From Sciscionella marina DSM 45152 (GTDB lineage Bacteria > Actinomycetota > Actinomycetes > Mycobacteriales > Pseudonocardiaceae), in NCBI RefSeq assembly GCF_000379465.1, contig NZ_KB905398.1, positions 1 through 64,000 of the forward strand: DNA of 64,000 nt, read 5' to 3'. Both the position numbers and the translations under genes were made by a program. The notes beneath the pieces were generated by a model that had not been told where the DNA came from, ran no database searches, and saw only the letters and a program-made list of their open reading frames with translations. Positions 24,868-33,568 of this stretch are shown piece by piece; position 1 is the first letter of the stretch, and each line of letters opens with the position of its first letter.

Positions 24868-25509
24868 TTACGTGCTGAGCAGCCCTGCGTTGTACGCCGC
24901 TGCGACCGCCGCAGCCCGGTCACTGACCCCGAGCTTGCTGTAGACATTGAGCAGATGAGTCTTGACGGTGGCCTCGGTGATGAACAGCCGCGCCGCCACT
25001 TCACGATTGGTGTTCCCCTGCGCGACCAGATTGAGAACCTCGACCTCGCGTTGCGAAGGAACCTCGTTCCCCGGAACCTCGGGTTCCCGGACCCGGCGCA
25101 TCAGCCGCGCCGCGACCGTAGGGGACAACACCGCTTCGCCTTCGGCTGCGGCGCGAACCCCGCGCAGCAGCTCCTCCCGGGGCGCGTCCTTAAGCAGGTA
25201 CCCGGTCGCACCGGCATCGATCGCCGGGAGCACGTCGGCGTCGGTGTCATAGGTGGTGAGCACGAGCACTCGAACCGGAACCCCGGTGCGGACGAGTTCG
25301 GTGATCGCGGCGACGCCGTCGGTCCCCGGCATGCGCAGGTCCATGAGCACGACATCGGGGCGCAGCGCCACGGCCTGCCGGACCGCTTCGGCACCGTCCG
25401 CGGCCTGTCCGACCACTTCGAATCCGGAGTCATTGGCGAACATGCTGCTCAATCCGTCCCGCACGACGGGGTGGTCGTCCACGATCAGCAAACTGACAGG
25501 CCGGTTCAC
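24868..25509 (-). CDS. NarL/LuxR-type response regulator
   Basis: A 213-residue cytoplasmic response regulator. The receiver domain (about 1-120) shows the acidic pair in DDHPVVRDGL, the phospho-acceptor Asp in VLMDLRMPG (about 55) and the Lys in LLKDAPREEL. The C-terminal LuxR helix-turn-helix (about 145-205) includes LVAQGNTNREVAARL and EATVKTHLLNVYSKLGVSDR. Its ATG overlaps the stop of the histidine-kinase gene by four bases (ATGA), so the pair is translationally coupled and almost certainly cognate. The operon ends at the palindrome 24781-24812. Output genes are not evident from sequence; nearby targets could be the PKS cluster or the MFS exporter. Confidence 0.96.
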   Translation of the reverse strand: MNRPVSLLIVDDHPVVRDGLSSMFANDSGFEVVGQAADGAEAVRQAVALRPDVVLMDLRMPGTDGVAAITELVRTGVPVRVLVLTTYDTDADVLPAIDAGATGYLLKDAPREELLRGVRAAAEGEAVLSPTVAARLMRRVREPEVPGNEVPSQREVEVLNLVAQGNTNREVAARLFITEATVKTHLLNVYSKLGVSDRAAAVAAAYNAGLLST

Positions 25510-26792
25510 AAGCTCACCTCACTGATTCCCCGAGGACCGGCCGCCGATTCGTCCCGGATCTCGCTCACGGTCGCGTTTCCTTCCGCGACCACCGGTACGC
25601 GAGCGGAGATTCCCGTTCCCGCCCCCGGATCCGACTCCACCTGTAGTGTCCCGCCAACCTGTTCGGCCCGCTGGCGCATGCTGAGCAATCCGACACTCGA
25701 ATCGGCCCCCCGCTCGTTGAGATTGAACCCCTTACCGTCGTCACGCACATCCACGGCGACCTCATCGGCAAAGTAGGACAACGTCACGCCGACCCGGCTC
25801 GCCTCGGCGTGTTTGCCCACGTTCGCCAGCGCTTCCTGGGTGATCCGCAGCAGCGCCGTCTCGGCCTCGGCATCGAGTGGCCGCACGCTGCCCGTCGTGG
25901 TGAAGGCGGCAGCCACCCCGTTGCGGGTCGACCAGCGCTCGGCGACTTCACCGAGCGCGTGCTCCAACCGCGCGGTGCGCAAGGGCTCCGGGCGCAGCGC
26001 GCCGACCGAGCGCCGCGCTTCGGCGAGGCTCTCCCTGGCCAGCTGTGTCGCGGATTCGATGTGGTGCCCGCGCCCGTCGATGTCCTGTTCGGCGGCCCGC
26101 AACTGAGCGATGATCCCGGTCAGCCCCTGAGCGAGGGTATCGTGGATCTCCCGTGCCATCCGCTGGCGCTCGTCGTGCACTCCTGCATCGCGCGCCTTGG
26201 AAAGCAGCTCCTCATGCAGTCGCGCATTCTCCTCGAGGCTCGCGGCGAGCCTCCTGTTGGCGTCTCGCGTTTCCGCGAGAGCTCGTTCACGCTCGTCATT
26301 GCGCCGTCCACCGTGCCAGATCAACCAGGCGAACACGCACATCGGGACCACGTTCACCACGAGGACAGCGGCGAAGCTCAACAGCCCGAGCATCGTGGTC
26401 TTGTCGATCTCGGTGGCCTGTGCCGTCCCCGCTATCAGCGCCACCGCAGCGATCACCGGCAGCTGCCACGGCCAGGGAATCAACCGGAAGGCATAGACGT
26501 AGGCCGCGGGCACGAACGCCCCGAACCACGGATCGCGCACCACCAGGAGCGCCATGATGGCCAGTAGGCCGAGGACGAAAACCGTCATCACGCCCGGGCG
26601 TAGCCGCCATTCGGGGAACAGCGTGAACAGGAACAACATCCACAGAGCTGCCAGACCGCAGAGTCCGAGGTCCACAGCGAGCGAGGCACCATCGGCATGC
26701 TTCTCGATGATGGTGAAGGCGGTCAGCCCGGCGAGCAGCACATAGGGCAGTACCGTGACAACGGGGTGCCGGTGTGACTCCCACGATCGCAT
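25506..26792 (-). CDS. NarL-family sensor histidine kinase (membrane)
   Basis: A 428-residue sensor kinase with about five to six hydrophobic segments in the first 170 residues and almost no extracytoplasmic domain, so it probably senses something in or at the membrane. A short coiled coil (RERALAETRDANRRLAASL) links to a HisKA_3 dimerisation domain whose phosphorylated His is in AREIHDTLAQG. The ATPase domain has the N-box QEALANVGKHA and the G-box DDGKGF. Start set at ATG 26792 with GGAGG eight bases upstream. It lies 43 bases after the small membrane-protein gene and overlaps the response regulator by four bases. Confidence 0.95.
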   Translation of the reverse strand: MRSWESHRHPVVTVLPYVLLAGLTAFTIIEKHADGASLAVDLGLCGLAALWMLFLFTLFPEWRLRPGVMTVFVLGLLAIMALLVVRDPWFGAFVPAAYVYAFRLIPWPWQLPVIAAVALIAGTAQATEIDKTTMLGLLSFAAVLVVNVVPMCVFAWLIWHGGRRNDERERALAETRDANRRLAASLEENARLHEELLSKARDAGVHDERQRMAREIHDTLAQGLTGIIAQLRAAEQDIDGRGHHIESATQLARESLAEARRSVGALRPEPLRTARLEHALGEVAERWSTRNGVAAAFTTTGSVRPLDAEAETALLRITQEALANVGKHAEASRVGVTLSYFADEVAVDVRDDGKGFNLNERGADSSVGLLSMRQRAEQVGGTLQVESDPGAGTGISARVPVVAEGNATVSEIRDESAAGPRGISEVSL

Positions 26793-26835
26793 AACGCCAT
26801 CCTCCTTCAGGCCCCCGCCACCTGAACGACCGCAT

Positions 26836-27234
26836 TCAGCCCTTCGCAAAGGAAGCGCGCACGCGCTTGCCGTTGATCAGGACCACGACACCGAGTAGCA
26901 GCAGCCCGCAGATCCCCTGCTCGATCTTGACCCACAGCGGTAGAAAACCGGGAAGCGCGAGGATGACCGCGATCACGACCACCATGACCCCGGAGGAGAT
27001 ACGCAACCGCAGATACGACCTCGCCGAACCACGCGCCGCGCTGACCGCGAAACTCAACATCAACGCTCCGGTCAGGGCGACGATGATCGTCCGGATCCAC
27101 ACCGCGTCGGTGACAAGTGTGGGATTGTTCTGCAGCACGATGTCCGCGACGACGGTCAAGATGCTCACGGCCAGGTAGGTGCCGATCAGCACCTTCGGTG
27201 TCCGAAGTTCCTTGCTGATTTCGCTCATGCTCAT
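26836..27234 (-). CDS. Small four-helix membrane protein, first gene of the kinase operon
   Basis: About 130 residues with four predicted membrane helices (VLIGTYLAVSILTVVADIVL, TIIVALTGALMLSFAV, GVMVVVIAVILALPGFLPLWV, GICGLLLLGVVVLING) and a basic C-terminal end. No family recognised with certainty. Two ATGs compete, 27234 and 27228, with AAGGAGAGGG just upstream; the difference is two residues. Being first in an operon with a kinase and regulator suggests an accessory sensor or the sensed membrane component; that is inference. Confidence 0.8.
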   Translation of the reverse strand: MSMSEISKELRTPKVLIGTYLAVSILTVVADIVLQNNPTLVTDAVWIRTIIVALTGALMLSFAVSAARGSARSYLRLRISSGVMVVVIAVILALPGFLPLWVKIEQGICGLLLLGVVVLINGKRVRASFAKG

Positions 27235-27441
27235 CCCTCTCCTTTGTTCGTCTGTAACCGATCCTGCCGGGCCGTTCCCCGCGCGCGCATCCCCTGATGG
27301 CTCGATCCTCCGCCTCCACCGATCGGTTGATCGCATGCCGGACACGACGTGTGTCTCCGTGCCGGAGGACGCGGACTCGGTCGCCCAGGGTACACGCTCG
27401 CTGACCGAACGTTTCGGGGTTCGGTCCGCTCGTCCCTGTGT

Positions 27442-29052
27442 TCAGCTGGGTGCGGGTTTCGTATCGCGCACGAGCAGAGCGAGTATCGCCGCGAGCAGGG
27501 CGACCGCGGTACCGACCCAGTAGACCGTGTGCAGTCCGGTCATGAAGGTGTGGTGGGCAACATCGCTGACGGTGTCGGCGATCCGGGTTGCCTCGGACGC
27601 GGAGGTGCCGCCATGGGTGAGTCCCTGGACGATCCCTTCTCGTGCGGCGGGCGGAAAGCCGAGTTCCACGGTTTTCCCCAAACCGGCTGCGACCTGATCG
27701 GCCTCCAGTGTGCTGCCGAGCGCTCCGCGCAGGTTGCCGGCGAAAGTGGAGCCGACGATCGTGGCCATGACTCCGCCTAGTACCGAAGTGCCGAGGGCTC
27801 CGCCGAGTTGGGTCATGGACTGTTGCAACCCGGAAGCGACCCCGGCTTTGTCGACAGGTGCGTTCCCCACGATCGCCTGGGTGGCCGCCACCATCATGAA
27901 CCCGATGCCGAAGCCGGCGATCACGAAGATGGGGACCAGTTCCCACACGCTCGATCCGATCTGGATGCGTTGCATCAGCAGCAGCCCGATCACCAGCAAC
28001 ACGGCGCCCGAGACGAGGGTCTTGCGCACCCCGGCTTTCTCGGTCATCCATCCCGAGACCGGGGAAGCGACGAGCGAAGTCGCCGAGAGGGGCAATAATG
28101 CGATTCCGGTGGCCATCGCGGAGAGTTCTTGGGGACCCTGCAGGAAAAACGTCATGAAGAACATGAGGCTGAACAGGGAGAACATCACCACGATCATCAG
28201 CACGATACCGATCGACAGTGAACGGTTCCGGAACAGCGAAAGCGGCACCATCGGGCTGTGCGTTTTCCGCTCGATGACCATGAACACGGCCAGCAGTACG
28301 AGCCCCACTACCAAGAACAGCATGGTCGACGCGCTGGTCCACCCACTGTCCTGGGCTTGAGTGATGCCCCACACCAAGCTGGCCATGGCGAGGGTGAGCG
28401 TGACCGCACCGGGCACATCCAGGCGGTGGTTGCCTCGTTCACACGATTCGCGGATGATCACCAATCCCAGCGAGACACCGAGCACCCCGAAAGGCAGGTT
28501 GAGAAAGAACACCCACGGCCAGTTCGCGTACTGCACGAGTAGCCCGCCCACGATCGGTCCACCGGCGCTGGCGATGGCCGAGATGGAGCCGAAGATCCCG
28601 AGCGCGCGGGAGAGCTTGTCCACCGGGAACGCCGCACGCAGCACACCGATACCCGCGGGCCCGATCATCGCCCCGAACACCGCCTGCAACCCGCGAGCGG
28701 CCACCAGGAACCAGATCGAACCGGCCAGCCCGCACAGCAATGAGGCGAGCGAGAACCCGCCCACCCCCACCAGGAACAGGCGTTTGCGACCGAACTTGTC
28801 AGCCACCCTGCCCATCGGAATGGTCAACCCGGCCAACACCAGCAAATACGCGTTCGTGACCCACTGAATCCCCTCCGGGCTCGCATGCAGATCACTGGCG
28901 ATCGTCGGATTCGCCACCCCCACGACGGTGCCATCGATCATCACCACGAAAATCCCGGTCACCACCGCGAACAAGCTCAACCAAGCATGACGCGGAATAG
29001 TGCTGCCGCCCGTTGGTGGATCAACATGCGCGCCCGGCGTAGCAACAGACAA
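27442..29052 (-). CDS. MFS drug exporter, DHA2 (14-helix) family
   Basis: A 536-residue proton-driven multidrug exporter of the EmrB/QacA type. Visible motifs: MIDGTVVGVANPTIA in helix 1 (D1 motif), GRVADKFGRKR in the first cytoplasmic loop (motif A), and GPIVGGLLVQYANWPWVFFLN around helix 5 (motif C of antiporters). The length and a second hydrophobic half fit 14 helices. Start chosen as TTG at 29052, eight bases after GGAG; the frame continues upstream into insertion-sequence DNA and that extension is not part of the protein. Likely exports the polyketide or protects the host; inference from position. The gene begins about 95 bases from IS481 debris, so its native promoter may have been replaced. 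Confidence 0.93.
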   Translation of the reverse strand: MSVATPGAHVDPPTGGSTIPRHAWLSLFAVVTGIFVVMIDGTVVGVANPTIASDLHASPEGIQWVTNAYLLVLAGLTIPMGRVADKFGRKRLFLVGVGGFSLASLLCGLAGSIWFLVAARGLQAVFGAMIGPAGIGVLRAAFPVDKLSRALGIFGSISAIASAGGPIVGGLLVQYANWPWVFFLNLPFGVLGVSLGLVIIRESCERGNHRLDVPGAVTLTLAMASLVWGITQAQDSGWTSASTMLFLVVGLVLLAVFMVIERKTHSPMVPLSLFRNRSLSIGIVLMIVVMFSLFSLMFFMTFFLQGPQELSAMATGIALLPLSATSLVASPVSGWMTEKAGVRKTLVSGAVLLVIGLLLMQRIQIGSSVWELVPIFVIAGFGIGFMMVAATQAIVGNAPVDKAGVASGLQQSMTQLGGALGTSVLGGVMATIVGSTFAGNLRGALGSTLEADQVAAGLGKTVELGFPPAAREGIVQGLTHGGTSASEATRIADTVSDVAHHTFMTGLHTVYWVGTAVALLAAILALLVRDTKPAPS

Positions 29053-29147
29053 TCGCACACCTCCGGGAAAGAAACTTGGACTCGCCGTACAACCTACGGA
29101 CAACCACCGAACCAGTCGACCAGGAAGGGGTTCACACCTGAACGGCA

Positions 29148-29599
29148 TCACCGCAGACAGTCCTCGGCTGTCGTATGACTGCGCGGAACCCCTGCAAACT
29201 GCATGAGGCTGCGGGTGGTCCACCCGGTGACCGCCGCGACCTCGACGCGGGGGCAGCGGCGACGGAACTCGCGCACGATGTGCTGCTTCCGTTGGTCGTT
29301 GACGCCCTGGGGGTGGGATTGGGTCTTCTGTAGGAGCCTTTCATACGGTGTCTGGCCGTCCAGGCTGCCGTGGGGGCGATGATAGTTGTAGTAGTCCTCC
29401 CATTCCTTGAGTTTCTCGTTGAACGCACCGATGTCGCCGAGGACGACACCGTCGAGCAGGCGGTAGAACTCTTCGGCGTCGATGCGGTGGGAGCGTTCGA
29501 CCTTGCCGTTGAGCCGCGGGGTGGCGGGACGGATGTAGACATGACCGATGCCCTGGTCGAGCAGGTGCCAGTGAAACGCCGACTGGAACTCGGCTCCGT
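29148..29599 (-). pseudogene. IS481-type transposase, C-terminal part (separated by the IS110 insertion)
   Basis: Reads NGAEFQSAFHWHLLDQ, then HVYIRPATPRLNGKVERSHR and YYNYHRPHGSLDGQTPYERL, the C-terminal half of the DDE integrase core with the last catalytic Glu in KVERSH. It continues in frame from the N-terminal part that stops at IQTD (31323). The frame ends at TGA 29148-29150 after a tail that may extend past the native end. The other half lies 1.7 kb away across the IS110-type element. Confidence 0.88.
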
Positions 29600-29616
29600 T
29601 GCGTTCCTAACGGATG

Positions 29617-31005
29617 TCAAGCCGCTCGGTGGGGTTTAGCGTGTGTGTTGGACGGGTCGGTGGATGGAGCGCGTGGCGACTTCTTGGTTCGCTGACCCGT
29701 CCCCACTACGGTTGTCTTGCGGGATCGGCGAATGTCTTCGGGCACGGTGTATCGCTCGGCGACTATGGCGCGGGCTTGAGCACGAGTGACTGGCGTGCCG
29801 TCGACGTCGCGTAGCTGGTAGGGCGTGTTGTTCTTCCAGCAGGAAGCGATGCGTGTCAGCAGGGTGGTTGCGATGTGGCAGAGCGCAGAGTTGTGGTGTT
29901 TACCGGCTTCGACCATGAGCCGGTGGTATTTGGCTGCCAGGGTGGGGTCGTTGCGGCGGGCCTGGCTGGCGGCCATGAACAGCGCTTCGCGGAGTAGGGC
30001 GTCGCCGCGTTTGGTCGGTCCGCCGTGGCTGCCGGAGAGGCCGGAAGCATCCAGTGAGGGAACAAGGCCGCTGAAGCCGCGGACCGCGGCCAGCGACGAG
30101 AAGCGGTTGATGTTACCGAGTCGTCCGAGAATTACCGCCCCGGTCACGGCCCCGATGCCGGGCGCGGAGGTGATGATCCCCTCGGGGTCGCGTTCGGCGA
30201 CCAGGACGGTGATGCGTTCGTCGACGTCTTTGATTTCGTCGGTGATCGCCAGCGCGAGGCGGGCTTCGACGGCGATGTCGTCGGCCAGCTCGGAAAAGGC
30301 CAGTTCCTCGCCCCACAGCTGTGCTGTGGCCGCGGCGGCAGCCAGGATCTTGTCGGCCTCGGGTTCGCCCCATGAGCCGCGCGAGTGTCGGTAGAAGAAC
30401 CGGGTCAATCGCGAGCGGCCGAGGCGACGGATGGTGTGGGGGTCGGCGTAGCCGGCGGCGAGGAAGCGCCGTGGAGTCTTGTTCGCCAGATCACCGCTGA
30501 GGGCGGCGTGCCAGTCCGGTCCGAGGATCTCCAGCAGTGCATCGAGCCGGGCCAGGCTGGCGGTGCGACGCTGGACGAGCGTGGAGTGCAGCTTTGTCGC
30601 GCGCCGCAGCGGATCGCCTGGACCGGCGCCTCGCTCGGGATAGAGCCCTTCGGGGTGCAGCAGCGGCAGCCGGGCCAGCAGGATCGAATCCAGCCGATCG
30701 CTTTTGGTGTGTTTGGCATAGTAGGCGCGCAGATCCGCCGAACGCTCCGCCGATACCAGCACCACGGTGGCGCCCTGCCTGCGAAACCACGCTGCCAGCG
30801 GCACCCACGCATTGCGCGTCGGCTCCATCACGACCGTCACCTCGTCCGGCGTGACGTCGCTGGACAGTCGTGCCCACAACCGGTCTAAATCCTCGCCACG
30901 AGTGCGGAACCGGTGCCCGGACCACAACACCGTGCCCCGCTCGTCAGCCAGACTGGCTTGGTGCGGTGCGCGGACTGCGATGTCGATGCCCATCCGAACG
31001 ATCAC
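29617..31005 (-). CDS. IS110-family recombinase (DEDD transposase)
   Basis: A complete 462-residue recombinase. The N-terminal RuvC-like DEDD domain shows Asp in GIDIA, Glu in VVMEPT and two Asp in KSDRLDS. The C-terminal Tnp_20 domain has SAPGIGAVTGAVILGRLGNI and the serine-containing segment SGLSGSHGGPTKRGDALLR, in which the catalytic Ser of IS110 enzymes resides. GTG start at 31005 with GGGAG eight bases upstream. The basic tail is low complexity. It is intact and may be active; known family members are guided by an RNA from the non-coding end next to the gene. Confidence 0.95.
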   Translation of the reverse strand: MIVRMGIDIAVRAPHQASLADERGTVLWSGHRFRTRGEDLDRLWARLSSDVTPDEVTVVMEPTRNAWVPLAAWFRRQGATVVLVSAERSADLRAYYAKHTKSDRLDSILLARLPLLHPEGLYPERGAGPGDPLRRATKLHSTLVQRRTASLARLDALLEILGPDWHAALSGDLANKTPRRFLAAGYADPHTIRRLGRSRLTRFFYRHSRGSWGEPEADKILAAAAATAQLWGEELAFSELADDIAVEARLALAITDEIKDVDERITVLVAERDPEGIITSAPGIGAVTGAVILGRLGNINRFSSLAAVRGFSGLVPSLDASGLSGSHGGPTKRGDALLREALFMAASQARRNDPTLAAKYHRLMVEAGKHHNSALCHIATTLLTRIASCWKNNTPYQLRDVDGTPVTRAQARAIVAERYTVPEDIRRSRKTTVVGTGQRTKKSPRAPSTDPSNTHAKPHRAA

Positions 31006-31039
31006 TATCGGAGCTCCCTTTTTGTTCGACTGAAACCAG

Positions 31040-31310
31040 AACCGGCCGCCGGGGCTGCCGTGGGAGCTCGATCCGCACCAGACATTCGCTAACAGGGATC
31101 CACCTCCGGCCCGAAGGCCGACGCGGTCGCCGGGTTCCTAACAGGGCATCTCGAACTCCGGCAGTGGCCCTGCCCGCCAGCATGGTCAACAGGCAAGGAG
31201 TCGCGCAGCGCTCCACTCGGTCAAACAACGTTGACGGGCAGGTGCCGGACGACCCAATCCTGCCCCGCCGGCCGACAAGACAAGATCAACGCCGCACACC
31301 AAGCTTGAAT
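31040..31310 (-). ncRNA. Candidate bridge RNA locus in the left end of the IS110 element
   Basis: The left end upstream of the recombinase is non-coding and rich in potential stems, the place where IS110 elements encode bridge RNA. Reading the minus strand in order: GACCGA (31222-31217) equals part of the left target CAGACCGAC; GTTAGGAAC (31142-31134) equals the right element end at 29611-29603; GAATG (31087-31083) is complementary to CATTC at the left element end. Hairpins lie between the paired guides (GGAGCGC/GCG..CTCC near 31200; GGCC/GGCC near 31112). This order (target guide, then two donor guides) is that of IS621 bridge RNA. The right target guide is not clear. Exact RNA ends are unknown. 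Confidence 0.5.
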
Positions 31311-31322
31311 GTCGGTCTGGAT

Positions 31323-31963
31323 CTTCTCTACCTGGAATGGCAGTCGAGACAGCACGAAGTCCAGAAACTGGATCGCGGTCTTCTGATCGGACCGAGGGTA
31401 GATCCGCAGGATCCGCAAACGGGTGCAGTCATCGATCGCGGTGTACTGGTAGAACCGCTTCTTCCGACCGGTGTCGGTCATGATCGGATCGACGAACTTG
31501 ACGTCGATCTGCAACTGGTGGCCAGGTCGTTGCTTCTCATACCGCTTCCACCTCTGGCGGTGGCGCTTGTAGCGCTGGGAGGCAGGTAGCCGGCTCATGC
31601 CCGGGCGCTTGAGGATGCGATAGATCGTGGATGCGCTGATCTCTTGGTCGTGGTAGCGGCGCAGGTACATGCTGATCTTCAGCGGGCCGAAGTGGTAATG
31701 CTGCCGGAGGTGGACGATCTTCTCGACCACCTGCGGGTGAGTAATCGTCGGGCAATGCAGCGGCGCACTGGAGCGGTCTTTCAGCCCGTCGATGCCCTCG
31801 TCCTCGTAGCGCGTTTCCACCGGTAGAACACGGTGCGGCTGATGCCGTAATACCGGCAGGTCGCCGCAACGTTGCCGCTGATCTCTTCCGCGTGACGAAG
31901 AACGGCCAGACGCCGGTTCGCGCGCCTGACCAGATCCTTCTCACTCCACACTCGCTCAGCCAT
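31323..31963 (-). pseudogene. IS481-type transposase, N-terminal part (frameshifted and interrupted)
   Basis: Starts MAERVWSEKDLVRRANRR at 31963, a helix-turn-helix end, then GISRTVFYRWKR. A two-base insertion (CGCGC around 31806) shifts the frame, after which YEDEGIDGLKDRSSAP continues in the next frame. Further on are the DDE core residues in QLQIDVKFVD and YTAIDDCTRLRI. The protein breaks off at VEKIQTD where the IS110-type element begins. Both the frameshift and the insertion inactivate it. Confidence 0.88.
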
Positions 31964-32019
31964 GGGCCTCCCTTTGATCAAGAACCCAGACTGTCAACAA
32001 CCTCAGTCAGTTTTAGAAC

Positions 32020-32135
32020 TAGATGCTGTCGCCGACGAACTGAATGATCGGCCCCGAGAAACACCCGACTGGCTCAAACCCACCGAAATCCTCAACAAAA
32101 TCCCCCTCGAGCACAGTGGTGCACCCACCACTTGA
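32020..32135 (+). pseudogene. IS30-type transposase, C-terminal remnant
   Basis: The plus strand encodes AVADELNDRPRETPDWLKP followed by TEILNKIPLEHSGAPTT and a stop. The ELN-RPR-T--W--P pattern is the C-terminal signature of IS30-family transposases. No upstream part remains; it abuts the end of the IS481-type element, which presumably inserted into it or into neighbouring debris. Confidence 0.8.
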
Positions 32136-32602
32136 CACCGCCATCATCGAGGTATTGCGCTCGACCGGTTGACCCCACACTGGAGCCGATTACGTATTTC
32201 CTGCTCATCCTCAGCGGAATTGCACCATACACCCGCTAGCCGAATCAGCGGTCTGCCTGAGACCGACTCCGACCGGGCCCACTTTTCGGCCAACCTAGAA
32301 CCTACGGATGAAAAGGCCGCAGCCCTGGATGACACCTAGTGCCACCGGGCGCCGGTCAATGCCGGTTTGTGCAGTTCAACCCATAAATCGCCACCCGAGC
32401 GGTGTCAGCCAGTACCGAACTGTACCGGACAGGACATCGACACACGAGCCCGAACGGAGCCCGGTGAACCTTACACTTCAGTCCTAAGTAGACATATGGC
32501 CTTGCTGCAGCGAACCCTGCGACGGAATATGCTACCTATCCGCGCGCAGGCTGGCTCACCGGTGGTCGCGGCTTTCGGTGGGCACTTTTCACCCCTCTCG
32601 GT
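32136..32602. other. Non-coding debris between IS remnants and the P450 reductase gene
   Basis: About 470 bases in which I see no gene with a ribosome site or family resemblance. It probably contains degraded mobile-element sequence and the transcription end of the P450/reductase operon. No clear hairpin was found. Confidence 0.5.
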
Positions 32603-33568
32603 TCAGAGCCGTAAGGCCAGTCTTGGCCCCGAGCAGCGGGATACGCAGATCATCATGCAGGTGTTTTCGTTCTGTTCCTCGGTTGTCAGGACGTGGTCGC
32701 GGTGGTCGGCTGTTCCCTCGACGATGTCTGTTTCGCAGCTTCCGCATATGCCGTCCTGGCAGTCGCTGATGACGTCGATTCCGGCTGCCCGCACGACGTC
32801 GAGGATGGAGCGGTCGGCGGGGACCGGCAGTGTCAGGCCCGAGTTGGTCAGCTCGACGACGAACTCGCGCTCATCGTTGTCCACGGCGGTGGTGGGGGCG
32901 ACCGAAAACAACTCGTATCGCACTTGATCCGGTGAACCTGATCGGCGTGCTTGGTCCCGGACCGCATCGATCAGTCCTTGCGGGCCGCACACGTAGATCA
33001 GTTCGCCGCGATTGGCCGATGCCATTAGGGTCGCGAGGTCCGGGCGGCCGTATTCGTCCTCTGGTTGCACCGAGACCCGGGGGCCGTGGGCTTCCAGTTC
33101 GTCCAGGAATGCCATGGATCGGCGTGAACGTCCGCCGTACCACAGCCTCCAGTTCACGCCGGCGCGCTCGGCCTCGCGGATCATGGGCAGGATCGGTGTG
33201 ATGCCGATGCCTCCGGCGATGAAGGTGTAGCTTGTGGCGTCTTCGAGCCGGAAGTGGTTATGTGGGCGACGTATCCGCAGCACGTCGCCCACGGTGACCT
33301 CGTCGTGCAACCATCGCGAGCCACCACGGCCGTCCGGTTCGCGTAGCACCCCGATCCGGTAATGGTCGGTCGTTCCCGGGTCCCCGCACAGTGAATACTG
33401 GCGAGCCGAGCCATCTGGGGTCAGCACGTCGATATGGGCGCCCGCGCTCCACGGCGGTAGTGGCGCGCCACTGGTGCGGCGTAGGACCAACGAGCGCACA
33501 TCGGTGGCTTCGTCATGTGCCTGGGTGGCGCGTACGGAGATGGGGATGCGATCACCAGGCGATGTCAA
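32603..33568 (-). CDS. Phthalate-dioxygenase-reductase/VanB-type flavoprotein reductase, P450 partner
   Basis: A 321-residue electron-transfer protein, FMN domain first and plant-type 2Fe-2S ferredoxin last, the order of phthalate dioxygenase reductase. RQYS (57-60) binds FMN, GGIGITP (119-125) and YVCGPQG (192-198) belong to the NAD domain. The iron-sulfur ligands are Cys270, Cys275, Cys278 and a distal Cys in ENTCMMICVSR. The frame overlaps the P450 3' end by 17 bases. I chose TTG 33568 because the PDR-like sequence begins just after it, with GGGGG upstream; no ATG fits. Very probably passes electrons from NADH to the P450. Fused P450-PFOR proteins (CYP116B) use the same reductase type; here the two are separate. 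Confidence 0.9.
   Translation of the reverse strand: MTSPGDRIPISVRATQAHDEATDVRSLVLRRTSGAPLPPWSAGAHIDVLTPDGSARQYSLCGDPGTTDHYRIGVLREPDGRGGSRWLHDEVTVGDVLRIRRPHNHFRLEDATSYTFIAGGIGITPILPMIREAERAGVNWRLWYGGRSRRSMAFLDELEAHGPRVSVQPEDEYGRPDLATLMASANRGELIYVCGPQGLIDAVRDQARRSGSPDQVRYELFSVAPTTAVDNDEREFVVELTNSGLTLPVPADRSILDVVRAAGIDVISDCQDGICGSCETDIVEGTADHRDHVLTTEEQNENTCMMICVSRCSGPRLALRL

Larger units (their letters stand above)
29600..31320 (-). mobile_element. IS110-type insertion element inside an IS481 transposase gene
   Basis: About 1.72 kb holding one complete recombinase gene and a 315-base non-coding left end. The boundaries come from the interrupted IS481 reading frame: IQTD stops at 31323 and NGAEF resumes at 29600. 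The dinucleotide TG (plus strand) is present at both junctions (29600-29601 and 31321-31322) and would occur once in the rejoined target, as expected for IS110 core-dinucleotide recombination. There are no inverted terminal repeats, also typical of the family. Exact ends are uncertain by a few bases. Confidence 0.85.
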
